In this document: in pieces, positions 1-6,304 of the stretch
How the letters are laid out: each line of letters opens with the position of its first letter
Numbering within the stretch: the first letter of the stretch is position 1
From: a virus
Reading direction: 5' to 3' (one strand)
Length of the DNA: 22,094 nucleotides
Virus record (IMG/VR): IMGVR_UViG_3300036046_000036
Span: 1 to 22,094 of that record
Notes under the pieces: model-generated
What the model was told of the DNA's origin: nothing
What the model saw: the letters and a program-made list of their open reading frames with translations, nothing else
Databases searched by the model: none
Program-made: the position numbers and the translations under genes

Positions 1-246
1 AGTGGTAGCGGCCGATCCGCTGCCGGTGAAGTACGGCACGCGGTCCGCCTCGGGCGTCAGTGCGCCGAGCGCGCCCAGGCTGGGCGTACCGACCAGCAGC
101 GTGCCGCTGGCATCGGGCAGCTCAATGGCGCGCGCCGAACTGAGCGCGCTGGCGCCCAGGGCGGCCAGGCCAATCAGCAGGGCATCGCCTGCAGGCAGCA
201 GCTTGCGCCGGCCACCTACCTGGACGAGAGGACGCAATGCAGCCAT
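1..246 (-). CDS. Tail-fibre-like structural protein, N-terminal part (cut by window edge)
   Basis: The reading frame is open from an ATG at 246-244 to base 1, giving 82 visible residues starting MAALRPLVQVGGRRKLLPAG and reaching a segment VPYFTGSGSAATT. The start overlaps the previous stop as TAATG. N-termini of this sort (a short 'RPLVQVGG..LLPAGD' opening, Ala/Gly-rich spacer, then 'PYFTGSGSA') are typical of phage tail-fibre or other appendage proteins whose C-terminus binds the host. The receptor-binding part would lie to the left, outside the window. Placement directly after three small structural genes fits a fibre or appendage. The family call rests on recognised composition and motif, not on a complete domain. 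Confidence 0.7.
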   Translation of the reverse strand, partial: MAALRPLVQVGGRRKLLPAGDALLIGLAALGASALSSARAIELPDASGTLLVGTPSLGALGALTPEADRVPYFTGSGSAATT

Positions 247-764
247 TACAGGGTCACCACGTCGCTATCGGTGGTGACCAGCTCGGTGGCGCTCTTGGCA
301 TAGCCCAAGTACTGACTGAGCTTGCCCGCATTGCCGGCGTTGGTTTCATCCAGGGCGGGCGTCACTACGCCACCAGCTGTGCCCAACCAGTAGTCGCTAC
401 CTACCGTCAGGCCAGTCAGTGCGCTGTTGATCTGGTCCAGCGGGTAGACCTCGCCAACAGCGGCGTTGGCCACCGCCACCAGGACAAAGCCGTCGGCGCG
501 GCGGCCGTTGCTGTTGTCGGCCAGGCGCATGGAAAAGGTGCCGCCGTTGTCGTGGAAGTTTACGAACTTGCCCGCGCCGATGGCCTCGGTAGCCGTTGCC
601 GGTTGAGAGTTGGCCCCTACACCGGCCGGCATCATGGTCATGCTCAGACGGCCGTCCGCACCCAGGGCGGGAATCTTGCCTGCATCGGCCGCACCGGCCG
701 AAGAGACCAGACCTTCGATCAGCCGCTTTACCCCGCCAACCAGGGCCATGAATTTCTGTGCCAT
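246..764 (-). CDS. Small structural protein (172 aa), unknown; fibre/decoration-like
   Basis: I start this at ATG 764-762, which has AGGAG about 7 nt upstream; the longer open frame to 896 would run through the neighbouring gene. After a short helical opening (MAQKFMALVGGVKRLIEG) the protein is Gly/Ala/Thr/Asp-rich and likely beta-structured (GKFVNFHDNGG, DGFVLVAVANAAVGEVYPL, DYWLGTAGG). This composition is common in phage capsid-decoration, tail-fibre and baseplate appendage domains. It sits between the 164-aa gene and the fibre-like protein and overlaps the latter by one base. No catalytic motif is visible. I regard it as a virion structural component without a firm family name. Confidence 0.72.
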   Translation of the reverse strand: MAQKFMALVGGVKRLIEGLVSSAGAADAGKIPALGADGRLSMTMMPAGVGANSQPATATEAIGAGKFVNFHDNGGTFSMRLADNSNGRRADGFVLVAVANAAVGEVYPLDQINSALTGLTVGSDYWLGTAGGVVTPALDETNAGNAGKLSQYLGYAKSATELVTTDSDVVTL

Positions 765-769
765 TGCGA

Positions 770-1264
770 TCACTCCTGAAAAATTGGCGCCTCTAGGCGC
801 ACGTACAGCCGTTGTGGCCCGAGGGCCGATCCGATGCGCAGCAGCGCTCCCGTCTCGGGCGGGATCTGGGTCAGCATCCCGTCCAGGCCCAGCCAAACCG
901 GGCCGGGCTGCCAGTTCCAGCCGGCGTCTTCCGCTTCGCCCAGGGGAAGCACCGTCACGTCGTCGCCGGCCTGGCCAGCGCTGAGCGTGAGCCCCAGGGC
1001 CTGATCGATATGCGCCAGGTCGTCATGGCCCAGCAGCGCAACCTCGCCATCCAGCTCCCACACCAGGCGCAGTGCACTGATGGCGGTGCCGGCCTTGCGC
1101 ACCACGGCTAGACCGCCAACCGAGCGGACGAACTGCACCAGCACCGGGCTGGCCTGCACCGTCACCCGGTGCTGAACACGCGGGGCGATGACCAGGCGCT
1201 CGCCTGACTGCACCTGCACGACCAGGCTGCGGCGCTGGCCGAGTCGGGCCTGCACGCCTGTCAT
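770..1264 (-). CDS. Structural protein of unknown function (164 aa)
   Basis: The start is ATG 1264-1262, overlapping the upstream stop as ATGA, so the longer frame to 1315 is rejected. The N-terminal two thirds are beta-rich. The C-terminus contains GLTLSAGQAGDDVTVLPLGE, then NWQPGPVWLGLDGMLTQIPPE, ending RLYVRLEAPIFQE. A closing segment of this type (a 'PGPVYLG..G.LTQ..P' module before a final strand) recurs at the ends of phage tail and fibre-associated proteins. The gene is translationally coupled to the 126-aa gene before it and followed after 5 nt by the 172-aa gene. It is probably a tail or appendage component; no more precise role can be read. Confidence 0.7.
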   Translation of the reverse strand: MTGVQARLGQRRSLVVQVQSGERLVIAPRVQHRVTVQASPVLVQFVRSVGGLAVVRKAGTAISALRLVWELDGEVALLGHDDLAHIDQALGLTLSAGQAGDDVTVLPLGEAEDAGWNWQPGPVWLGLDGMLTQIPPETGALLRIGSALGPQRLYVRLEAPIFQE

Positions 1265-1641
1265 CGAATGCCGCCCTGGATGACCTGCACCGGGCCGTAA
1301 AACGCACTCCACCAATCCGCACCAGGTAGACGGATCTGCAGCTCGTAGCTCATCTCACACGCACCTGGTGCCAGCGCCGCCGTCTGGACCGCTGACAATT
1401 GCAGCGCTAAATCACTGCCCTGCAGGGTGATGCCGGCCAGCTCGGTCAGACTGACCAGGGCGGTCGGGGCACTGGCCGTGCGCCGGATCTGGAAGCGCGC
1501 CTCGGCGCCGGTCAGATCAAGCGGCGTGCTCAGCTCGTCCCCGTCAACCAGGCTCCAGTCGCCCAGGACAAAAGCCCAGGCACTGCCGGTGCGGATGGCA
1601 GGCAGGCGCAGCTCGCTGGATGGGTATTCGGCGAGGCTCAC
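1261..1641 (-). CDS. Structural protein of unknown function (126 aa), probable beta-sandwich
   Basis: The start is GTG at 1641-1639, overlapping the gp37-like stop as GTGA. The sequence is beta-rich, with DLTGAEARFQIRRTASAPTA, an 'ITLQGSDLALQLSAVQTAAL' strand-turn-strand, and a closing YELQIRLPGADWW. The pattern 'DLTGA.AR.Q.R......L' followed by 'L.L...T..L..G...Y.L.' resembles N-terminal domains of baseplate or neck-associated phage proteins of the BppU type. The gene follows gp37 and precedes two more small structural genes in one overlapping chain, so it is probably a virion component. The family comparison is from memory of motif shape and is not exact. Confidence 0.72.
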   Translation of the reverse strand: MSLAEYPSSELRLPAIRTGSAWAFVLGDWSLVDGDELSTPLDLTGAEARFQIRRTASAPTALVSLTELAGITLQGSDLALQLSAVQTAALAPGACEMSYELQIRLPGADWWSAFYGPVQVIQGGIR

Positions 1642-2237
1642 AGCTGCACTACCTCTTCTGCGTCGGGTAGACCCGGCACGGGGATTTCGTTGGCCAGCGC
1701 CTGGCGGTCTGCCTGGCTGGCATGGGGTGGCAGATCGATGCTGGCGTGCACCACCTTGAAATCAGGTAGCGCGTCCAGGTCGGTGGCCGAGGGCGTGCTG
1801 CAGACGCCGGCTAGGATGGCGGCGCCGACCACCACGCCCAGCTCAGCAGCGCGCTTACCTGGTGCGCCGTCCAGCCAGCCGAACCCGTCCTGGTAGAGGT
1901 TGACCAGGTCGGTCGCAATGCCATTGGCGCTGGCCACAGCCAGATGCCAGGCCATGGCATTGAGTCCGAGCAGGCCGGCGCCGCCGTAGCGCGCCGTGTC
2001 CTGGCCCGCGCCTGTTGGGCTGGTCAGGATCACCTCCCAGGCCAAGCCAGTACGCCCCTGGGCCAGCGTCATCGGCGCGATGCTCACGTAGATAGCTGGT
2101 GCGGTGCTGGCAAACAGCGCAAGCACATCTTCGGTATCCAGGGCAGGCATGCCCTGCACCGGCACGCCCGGGAAAAAGCCCTGGAGCGCGGCGATCAGCT
2201 GCTGCTCGGTCTTCGAGATCGGATCGATGGCCAGCAT
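1638..2237 (-). CDS. Mu gp37-like tail/neck protein (DUF1834)
   Basis: A 199-aa protein opening with MLAIDPISKTEQQLIAALQG, followed by a domain with APAIYVSIAPM and a central DTARYGGAGLLGLNAMAWHL. This matches the DUF1834 family (Mu gp37), encoded just after gp36 and thought to act in head-tail connection or tail formation. ATG 2237-2235 overlaps the gp36 stop by one base (TGATG), and the gene's own stop overlaps the next start, so it is tightly coupled to both neighbours. In Mu the following genes are gp38 and the sheath gene L. Here the chain continues with unrelated small structural genes, which is unusual. Confidence 0.83.
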   Translation of the reverse strand: MLAIDPISKTEQQLIAALQGFFPGVPVQGMPALDTEDVLALFASTAPAIYVSIAPMTLAQGRTGLAWEVILTSPTGAGQDTARYGGAGLLGLNAMAWHLAVASANGIATDLVNLYQDGFGWLDGAPGKRAAELGVVVGAAILAGVCSTPSATDLDALPDFKVVHASIDLPPHASQADRQALANEIPVPGLPDAEEVVQL

Positions 2238-2665
2238 CAGATAAAGCCCTTGCTGTCCTGGCGATCCCAGACACGTCCACCGCTGACCATCTGCGCGCCC
2301 TGGGCGGCAGGGGCTGGCTTGTTGCCCTGGATGTCCAGGCCCAGCGTGACCTTGCCGCTGGCAAAGCTCTTGAGCATGTCGCGCGCGGCGTCGTAACGCT
2401 TTTGCACGGCCTCGGGCACGGTCTCGCCGTGCAGGCGATACCAGGCGATATCGGCAGCCAGGCGGGTGATGATTTCCGGGACGGCGCTGAGCGGCATGGC
2501 TACCCGGCCCTCCAGGTAGGTGCTCACCTCAGCCACGGCATCGTTGATGGCCAGATTGATCTTGGCCACATCGAGCGCGCCGCTTACACGGTCGCTGGCC
2601 AGCTGCTGCAGCTTCAGCTCGGTGTAACGGGTACGCAGTCCGGCCAGGGTGAGCATCTCGGTCAC
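2237..2665 (-). CDS. Mu gp36-like head-tail protein (DUF1320)
   Basis: The 142-aa product has the DUF1320 layout: a short helix (MLTLAGLRTRYTELKLQQL), a segment with DVAKINLAINDAVAEVSTYL, then ITRLAADIAWYRLHG and a tail on RYDAARDMLKSFASGKVTLG. This family (Mu gp36) is all-helical and probably forms the head-tail connector. The GTG at 2665-2663 is chosen because GGAGG lies about 10 nt upstream and it overlaps the gp35 stop as GTGA; an internal ATG at 2656 is possible and would give the more usual N-terminus of the family. It lies in the standard gp35-gp36-gp37 order. Confidence 0.88.
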   Translation of the reverse strand: MTEMLTLAGLRTRYTELKLQQLASDRVSGALDVAKINLAINDAVAEVSTYLEGRVAMPLSAVPEIITRLAADIAWYRLHGETVPEAVQKRYDAARDMLKSFASGKVTLGLDIQGNKPAPAAQGAQMVSGGRVWDRQDSKGFI

Positions 2666-3027
2666 GATGCGTCATCCTCCAAGACCACATGAAGCGCCGG
2701 CTCATTGAGCAAGGCGGCCTGGACGTCCTCATCCAGATCGGAAAGCAGCAGGCGAGTCGGCTCAGTCGTGAAGGTGTGGCCAGCACGGCGAAAGCGGTCT
2801 CCGCGCGCAGTGACCAGGATGGCCATGGGCTTAGCAGCCTTGCCTTCTTCGAAGCCGTTATCGTCTCTGTGGCCAGCCGGCTTAGGCTGCTCAACCGGCG
2901 TGGCTTGCTCAACCGGCTTGGCCTGCTCAACCGGCTTGGCCTGCTCAACCGGCTTGGGCAAAACCCGCGACGCTTGCGCGCCGCGAGGTTTTGCCGCTGC
3001 CTTCGGGGTGGTAGCGGTCTTGGTCAT
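2662..3027 (-). CDS. Mu gp35-like protein with a repeated Pro/Glu/Gln linker
   Basis: The 121-aa protein lies directly after the major capsid gene, the position of Mu gp35. It has three parts: a basic Lys/Ala-rich N-terminus (MTKTATTPKAAAKPRGAQAS), a tandem hexapeptide KPVEQA repeated about four times (residues about 26-48), and a C-terminal domain of about 60 residues (AILVTARGDRFRRAGHTFTT..TRLLLSDLDEDVQAALLNEPAL) that matches Mu/FluMu gp35-type proteins. The repeat probably forms an extended flexible linker. The role of gp35 is not well established; a minor head or head-tail function is likely. The gene is coupled to gp36 by a 4-nt overlap. Confidence 0.8.
   Translation of the reverse strand: MTKTATTPKAAAKPRGAQASRVLPKPVEQAKPVEQAKPVEQATPVEQPKPAGHRDDNGFEEGKAAKPMAILVTARGDRFRRAGHTFTTEPTRLLLSDLDEDVQAALLNEPALHVVLEDDAS
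2888..2959 (-). repeat. Four tandem 18-bp repeats inside the gp35-like gene
   Basis: The motif TGCTCAACCGGC (plus strand) recurs at 2888, 2906, 2924 and 2942, an exact 18-bp period. Each unit encodes the hexapeptide KPVEQA or a close variant (TPVEQP in the divergent copy). The two central units are nearly identical and the copy at 2888 is the most diverged, as expected for slippage-driven expansion. The period is a multiple of three, so copy-number change alters only linker length. Confidence 0.9.
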
Positions 3028-3029
3028 GG

Positions 3030-3947
3030 TCAGGCCACCGTACCGTCCGAGCCCCAGGCGAGCTGCCAGAAGCCATAGCCACCGGCCGCACGTGCTTCTG
3101 CGCCGAACTTGAATTTCTTGCGGCTGAACACATCGTCAGCCTGTGGGTCGGTCTGCTCGACAAAGACCGGGGCCTTACGCTCCTGGTAGATGAAGGGCTT
3201 CACCGCCTTAGTGGTATCCAGCAGGAACCACTGTTCGCCCTCAATCCAGTCCGCCACCACCACCTTGCACTTGTTGCGGTAGAGGTTGACCTTGCCGTCT
3301 TCGAGACGCTCCGAGGTCATCAGCGCGTTGGCGGTGTCTTCCAAGGCAGGGCCGACCAGCAGGACGTTCGGCTTCACTTTAAGCGGACGGCCTTCATCAT
3401 CCTTGAAGGAACGCATCGCGGTATGCGCAGCGCCGAAGCTCGCCTTGGCAGCGGCCAGGGTATCGATGGACAGCTTCTTGGTGCCGCGATTGGAAACCGA
3501 GACCGGGGCGCTCTGTGGACCGACCGGGTGGTCGGTATCGAAGAAGTACTGGCCGTCGTAACAAACGGTGCTGAAGCCGGCCACCACCAGGGCGAACACG
3601 ATCTCGTCCGGCAGCTGCTTGGCGCTTTCACCGGCCATCTCTGCTTGCGGGCGGTAGATGCCCAGGTTGTCGTCTTCGATGTCGTTACGGTCGACCTCGA
3701 CGGTGGTCTCCCAGTCATCGTTCTTGATCGAGTACTTGGCGGCTTCCAGCGCCTTGACGTTCTTTTCCCCGACCCACTTACGCATCTTGGGGAATTTGGA
3801 CAGCCAAGCGTAATCATTGCTGGCCGTGGTCGAGGTCACCTTCATCGCGACTTGTTCCCACTGGCTGGGCGCGGCCGCAAAGGCGTTGTGGAAGATGGTG
3901 TTCAGCGCGACAAAGATCGTGCTCAGGTTCTGCTTGTTGATCAGCAT
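3030..3947 (-). CDS. Major capsid protein, Mu gpT family
   Basis: The 305-aa product is a clear Mu T-type major head subunit. It begins LINKQNLSTIFVALNTIFHNAF, followed by WLSKFPKMRKWVGEK, the 'VEVDRNDIEDDNLGIYRPQ' region and the internal YFFDTDHPVG segment, all typical of the family, and it ends with FKFGAEARAAGGYGFWQLAWGSDG. The length matches Mu T (about 305 aa). It assembles as the icosahedral shell after processing or loss of the I-derived scaffold. The ATG at 3947 is preceded by AGGAG about 11 nt upstream. It lies between the decoration protein and gp35, as in other Mu-like phages. Confidence 0.95.
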   Translation of the reverse strand: MLINKQNLSTIFVALNTIFHNAFAAAPSQWEQVAMKVTSTTASNDYAWLSKFPKMRKWVGEKNVKALEAAKYSIKNDDWETTVEVDRNDIEDDNLGIYRPQAEMAGESAKQLPDEIVFALVVAGFSTVCYDGQYFFDTDHPVGPQSAPVSVSNRGTKKLSIDTLAAAKASFGAAHTAMRSFKDDEGRPLKVKPNVLLVGPALEDTANALMTSERLEDGKVNLYRNKCKVVVADWIEGEQWFLLDTTKAVKPFIYQERKAPVFVEQTDPQADDVFSRKKFKFGAEARAAGGYGFWQLAWGSDGTVA

Positions 3948-3962
3948 GGTGGTTTCAGCTCC

Positions 3963-4367
3963 TTAGCGAATCCAGACGCCATCGGCTTCCACGCCGAGGA
4001 CGATGCCAGCGGGCGAACGGGTGTTACCGCCGTTCGTGGCCGCCACGGTTTGGTTGTCGACGATGTAGGCCGGCTTGCCGAGGCTGGCCTGGGTGACCAG
4101 GTCGGCGCCGAAATTGGCGAATTTGAAGGCCCGCTCACGGCGCACGATTACCTGCCGGGCACCATCCGCACCGCCTGTGTTTTCGGCAGCCTCATCGGCC
4201 ATGCCCAGGTAGGTCAGGCCGACTGCGGTTGCGCCGTTGGTGGCGTAGCCGGCCGCATTGGCCACCACAATCACGCCGGCCGGGATGACCACGCCAGCGG
4301 CCATAACAACCGGCAGCAGCTCGGTACCTTTGTGGACGGTGTTGCGATCCTTATTGGTTGCAGCCAT
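3963..4367 (-). CDS. Capsid decoration (cement) protein, DUF2190 type
   Basis: A 134-aa protein between protease/scaffold I and capsid T. It has an opening MAATNKDRNTVHKGTELLPV, a small beta-barrel core (GVVIPAGVIVVANAAGYATN, GLTYLGMADEAAENTGG), a charged strand QVIVRRERAFKFAN, and a closing VDNQTVAATNGGNTRSPAGI then VEADGVWIR. This is the DUF2190-like capsid-cement fold common directly upstream of major capsid genes; such proteins bind the outer capsid surface and stabilise the expanded head. AGGAG lies 8 nt before the ATG. The order I-decoration-T matches BcepMu-like phages. Confidence 0.85.
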   Translation of the reverse strand: MAATNKDRNTVHKGTELLPVVMAAGVVIPAGVIVVANAAGYATNGATAVGLTYLGMADEAAENTGGADGARQVIVRRERAFKFANFGADLVTQASLGKPAYIVDNQTVAATNGGNTRSPAGIVLGVEADGVWIR

Positions 4368-4370
4368 GGC

Positions 4371-5432
4371 TTAGGCTCCTTGGATTTTCTGGATATCAGC
4401 GGGCGCAAGGCCCAGCTGGGAACAGATGGCCAGCGCATCGCCGGTCACTTCGGCAGGGCCGCCGCCCGTCTTGGTGTCACGGCCAGCCGACTGCTGGCTG
4501 CTGAGGGCGGCGATCTTGGGGACGGCCTCCAGGTAGTTCTTGAAGCCTGGCAAATCCTTCTTGCCGAAATCGCGCGCCCAACTCTCCAGGGCAGGCGTCA
4601 GGCGGCCATCGCTGAGCGCAGCAGTCACCAGCTGCTCCAGCTCACCCGCACCGGCGCTGGACTTCAGCTGGGCCATTTCCGTCTGGAGGGCCGTCAATGC
4701 GGCAATGGGCACGTACTTGGCTGGGTCCGGGGCAGCATTGACTTGTGTCGACAGCGCCGCGACCTGGCTGGTCAGCGCGGCGGCCTGCCCGGCTTGGGTG
4801 TTGAGGGCGGCGATCTTGGCGTTGATCTCTTCATCGCTAGCCGTCTCCGGCAGGCCAAGCGCCTTGCATAGGGCTACTTTGTCCACGGTGTTCTCCGAGG
4901 TGGGTTGTTCAGGGGTGAATTGGTACGAGGCAGCCGCCAGGTTGAGGTCCTGGAGGTTGTCGAGGGCGGGGGTGTTGGTGATGGCGACGTGCAGCAGCGC
5001 GAGGACGTCGCCGGTCTTGTCGTCGTAGGCAAATACCGGGGACTGGTATTTGTATTCCTTGGCCGCGATGTAGCCGCTGGCCTTATCGGTCCAGGTGACC
5101 GCGCCATAGAGACCACCGGGTTCGCCGTCGGCCGGCTCTTTCCAGGTGAGCGAGGCCGGGGCAATCCAGCCTGCAGCGGGGGCAGGCTGCCCGTTCTGGG
5201 CGGCCTTCATGGTCTGGTGCTCGTAGTCCACCACGTACTGCACGTGCTGCGCTGCAGCGGCGGCAATGATCTTGGCGGCGTTCTTGGCCGTCATACGCCA
5301 GGCAGGCACCTCGGTCGGTCGACCGTCACGCGCCCTGAATTCGCCAGCAGGCAGGATGTGCAGCAGCCCGTCCTCACGCGGGGTGATTTCGAGGCTGAGG
5401 GCTGCGATTTGGGGGGCGGTTTTGCGAGACAT
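4371..5432 (-). CDS. Head maturation protease / scaffold, Mu gpI family
   Basis: The 353-aa protein has the two-part layout of Mu gpI. Residues about 10-165 form the protease domain, with a conserved VVDYEHQT segment (His72) and EYKYQSPVF (Ser131), the likely catalytic His and Ser of this serine-protease family. Residues about 180-353 are Ala/Gln-rich and helical (AALTSQVAALSTQVNAA), as expected for an internal scaffold. In Mu a shorter scaffold (Z) is made from the 3' part of I; a similar internal start is possible but not clear here. The ATG at 5432 has no convincing Shine-Dalgarno and lies next to a hairpin, and the shared late element lies 27 nt upstream, so this gene probably opens its own transcription unit. 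Confidence 0.93.
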   Translation of the reverse strand: MSRKTAPQIAALSLEITPREDGLLHILPAGEFRARDGRPTEVPAWRMTAKNAAKIIAAAAAQHVQYVVDYEHQTMKAAQNGQPAPAAGWIAPASLTWKEPADGEPGGLYGAVTWTDKASGYIAAKEYKYQSPVFAYDDKTGDVLALLHVAITNTPALDNLQDLNLAAASYQFTPEQPTSENTVDKVALCKALGLPETASDEEINAKIAALNTQAGQAAALTSQVAALSTQVNAAPDPAKYVPIAALTALQTEMAQLKSSAGAGELEQLVTAALSDGRLTPALESWARDFGKKDLPGFKNYLEAVPKIAALSSQQSAGRDTKTGGGPAEVTGDALAICSQLGLAPADIQKIQGA

Positions 5433-5449
5433 GCCGCCATGGTGGCGGC
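5433..5449 (-). promoter_or_regulatory. 7-bp hairpin touching the start codon of gene I
   Basis: The plus strand reads GCCGCCA-TGG-TGGCGGC, a perfect 7-bp stem with a 3-nt loop that begins one base upstream of the gene I ATG, where a ribosome binding site would be expected. An out-of-frame ATG lies in the loop. A structured, Shine-Dalgarno-less start could limit translation of the protease, but it may be chance in GC-rich sequence. Confidence 0.4.
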
Positions 5450-5459
5450 GGCCTCGCGT

Positions 5460-5483
5460 GGGGTCGTTTGAACTGGTTCAGAA
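5460..5483 (-). promoter_or_regulatory. Late-operon element, copy 1 (upstream of gene I)
   Basis: This 24-bp stretch matches 14198-14221 at 22 of 24 positions. Its core on the plus strand is TGAACTGGTTCA (5469-5480), an inverted repeat with 5-bp arms TGAAC/GTTCA, flanked by GGGGTC on one side and GAA on the other. It lies 27 nt before the gene I start. In Mu a late promoter (PI) precedes gene I and is switched on by the C activator, so this is a candidate activator-binding site or promoter. The rest of the 187-nt gap between G and I holds an AT-rich patch with the palindrome GTTTATAAAC (5546-5555) and no gene. Confidence 0.6.
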
Positions 5484-5619
5484 CAAATTCACAGCTGGCG
5501 CCGATATTGCGAGGGCGACAGACGGAACGCTCCGGCACGTAAACCGTTTATAAACCGATTTCGCCCATTAACAGGGGTGACGACAAGCAAGGGTGGCAGC
5601 AAAGGGGCGTGGTCGGCGT

Positions 5620-6192
5620 TTAGCCCGCTAGTGCGCCTTGCAGTTCTCGCGTCAGTTTGCCCAGGATCACATGTCGATCATCGTTCGAGATACCGAGGTA
5701 TGGCCGGGCCGGAATGTTCACTTCGTGCTCGCCTATCGTCACCCACTGCGCGAAGTTGGATTTGCTCTTCTTCACGAACAGGTTCGAGACCGTGCCGCTC
5801 TTCTCGTCGTACTTGAAGTAAGCCCGCTGGCTGCGCGCCGCGTGCTTGATGGCGCCGCCGAACTGATGGATAGCCGCATAGGGTTTGGTGACCTGACCAG
5901 GGCCGAACAGCAGCACATCGTCGCTGGGCTGCTGGTAGGTCATGCTGTCGCGTAGGTTTAGCGTTTCGCCGTGCAGGGGCTTATTGATGCCGAACTTGGG
6001 TGTGCGTGGGCTGTTGGCCGCCCAGGGCACGCCGTCCGAGCTGACGGCATCGTCGAAGCGTTTGCGGTGCGAGAGGATCAGGTACTCGCCGATCTCGGCC
6101 ATCACCGGACGCGTGTTATGCAGCGTATCGATCAGGCGGCGCAGCGCCTGTCGAACCTGCTGATCCTCATACTGGATATCGACGTCGATCAA
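5620..6192 (-). CDS. Virion morphogenesis protein, Mu gpG / tail completion family
   Basis: The 190-aa product matches the phage virion morphogenesis family (Pfam Phage_tail_S; Mu gpG): a helical N-terminus (QVRQALRRLIDTLHNTRPVM), then EIGEYLILSHRKRFDDAVS, SSDGVPWAANSP, the 'LHGETLNLRDSMTY' segment, YAAIHQFGG, and IPARPYLGIS near the end. It is needed for tail completion or head-tail joining. The start is a TTG at 6192-6190: an in-frame TGA lies two codons upstream, the next ATG is at residue 31, and AAGGGA lies about 7 nt before the TTG. The gene is separated from F by a 112-nt gap in which I see no gene. Confidence 0.9.
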   Translation of the reverse strand: MIDVDIQYEDQQVRQALRRLIDTLHNTRPVMAEIGEYLILSHRKRFDDAVSSDGVPWAANSPRTPKFGINKPLHGETLNLRDSMTYQQPSDDVLLFGPGQVTKPYAAIHQFGGAIKHAARSQRAYFKYDEKSGTVSNLFVKKSKSNFAQWVTIGEHEVNIPARPYLGISNDDRHVILGKLTRELQGALAG

Positions 6193-6304
6193 TTGTCAGT
6201 CCCTTACACCTGGTGCAATAATCAAATTCGAGTAGCACCCTAGCTCCACCTGATCGGAGGGGCCGTCGAGCTGGGGGCGGGACGCCTGACCGATCAAGGG
6301 CGGC

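Noticed and set aside
3423-4871. Long plus-strand open frame (482 aa) opposite the capsid and protease genes
   Set aside because: It is a shadow of GC-rich minus-strand genes T, DUF2190 and I, which are unambiguous.
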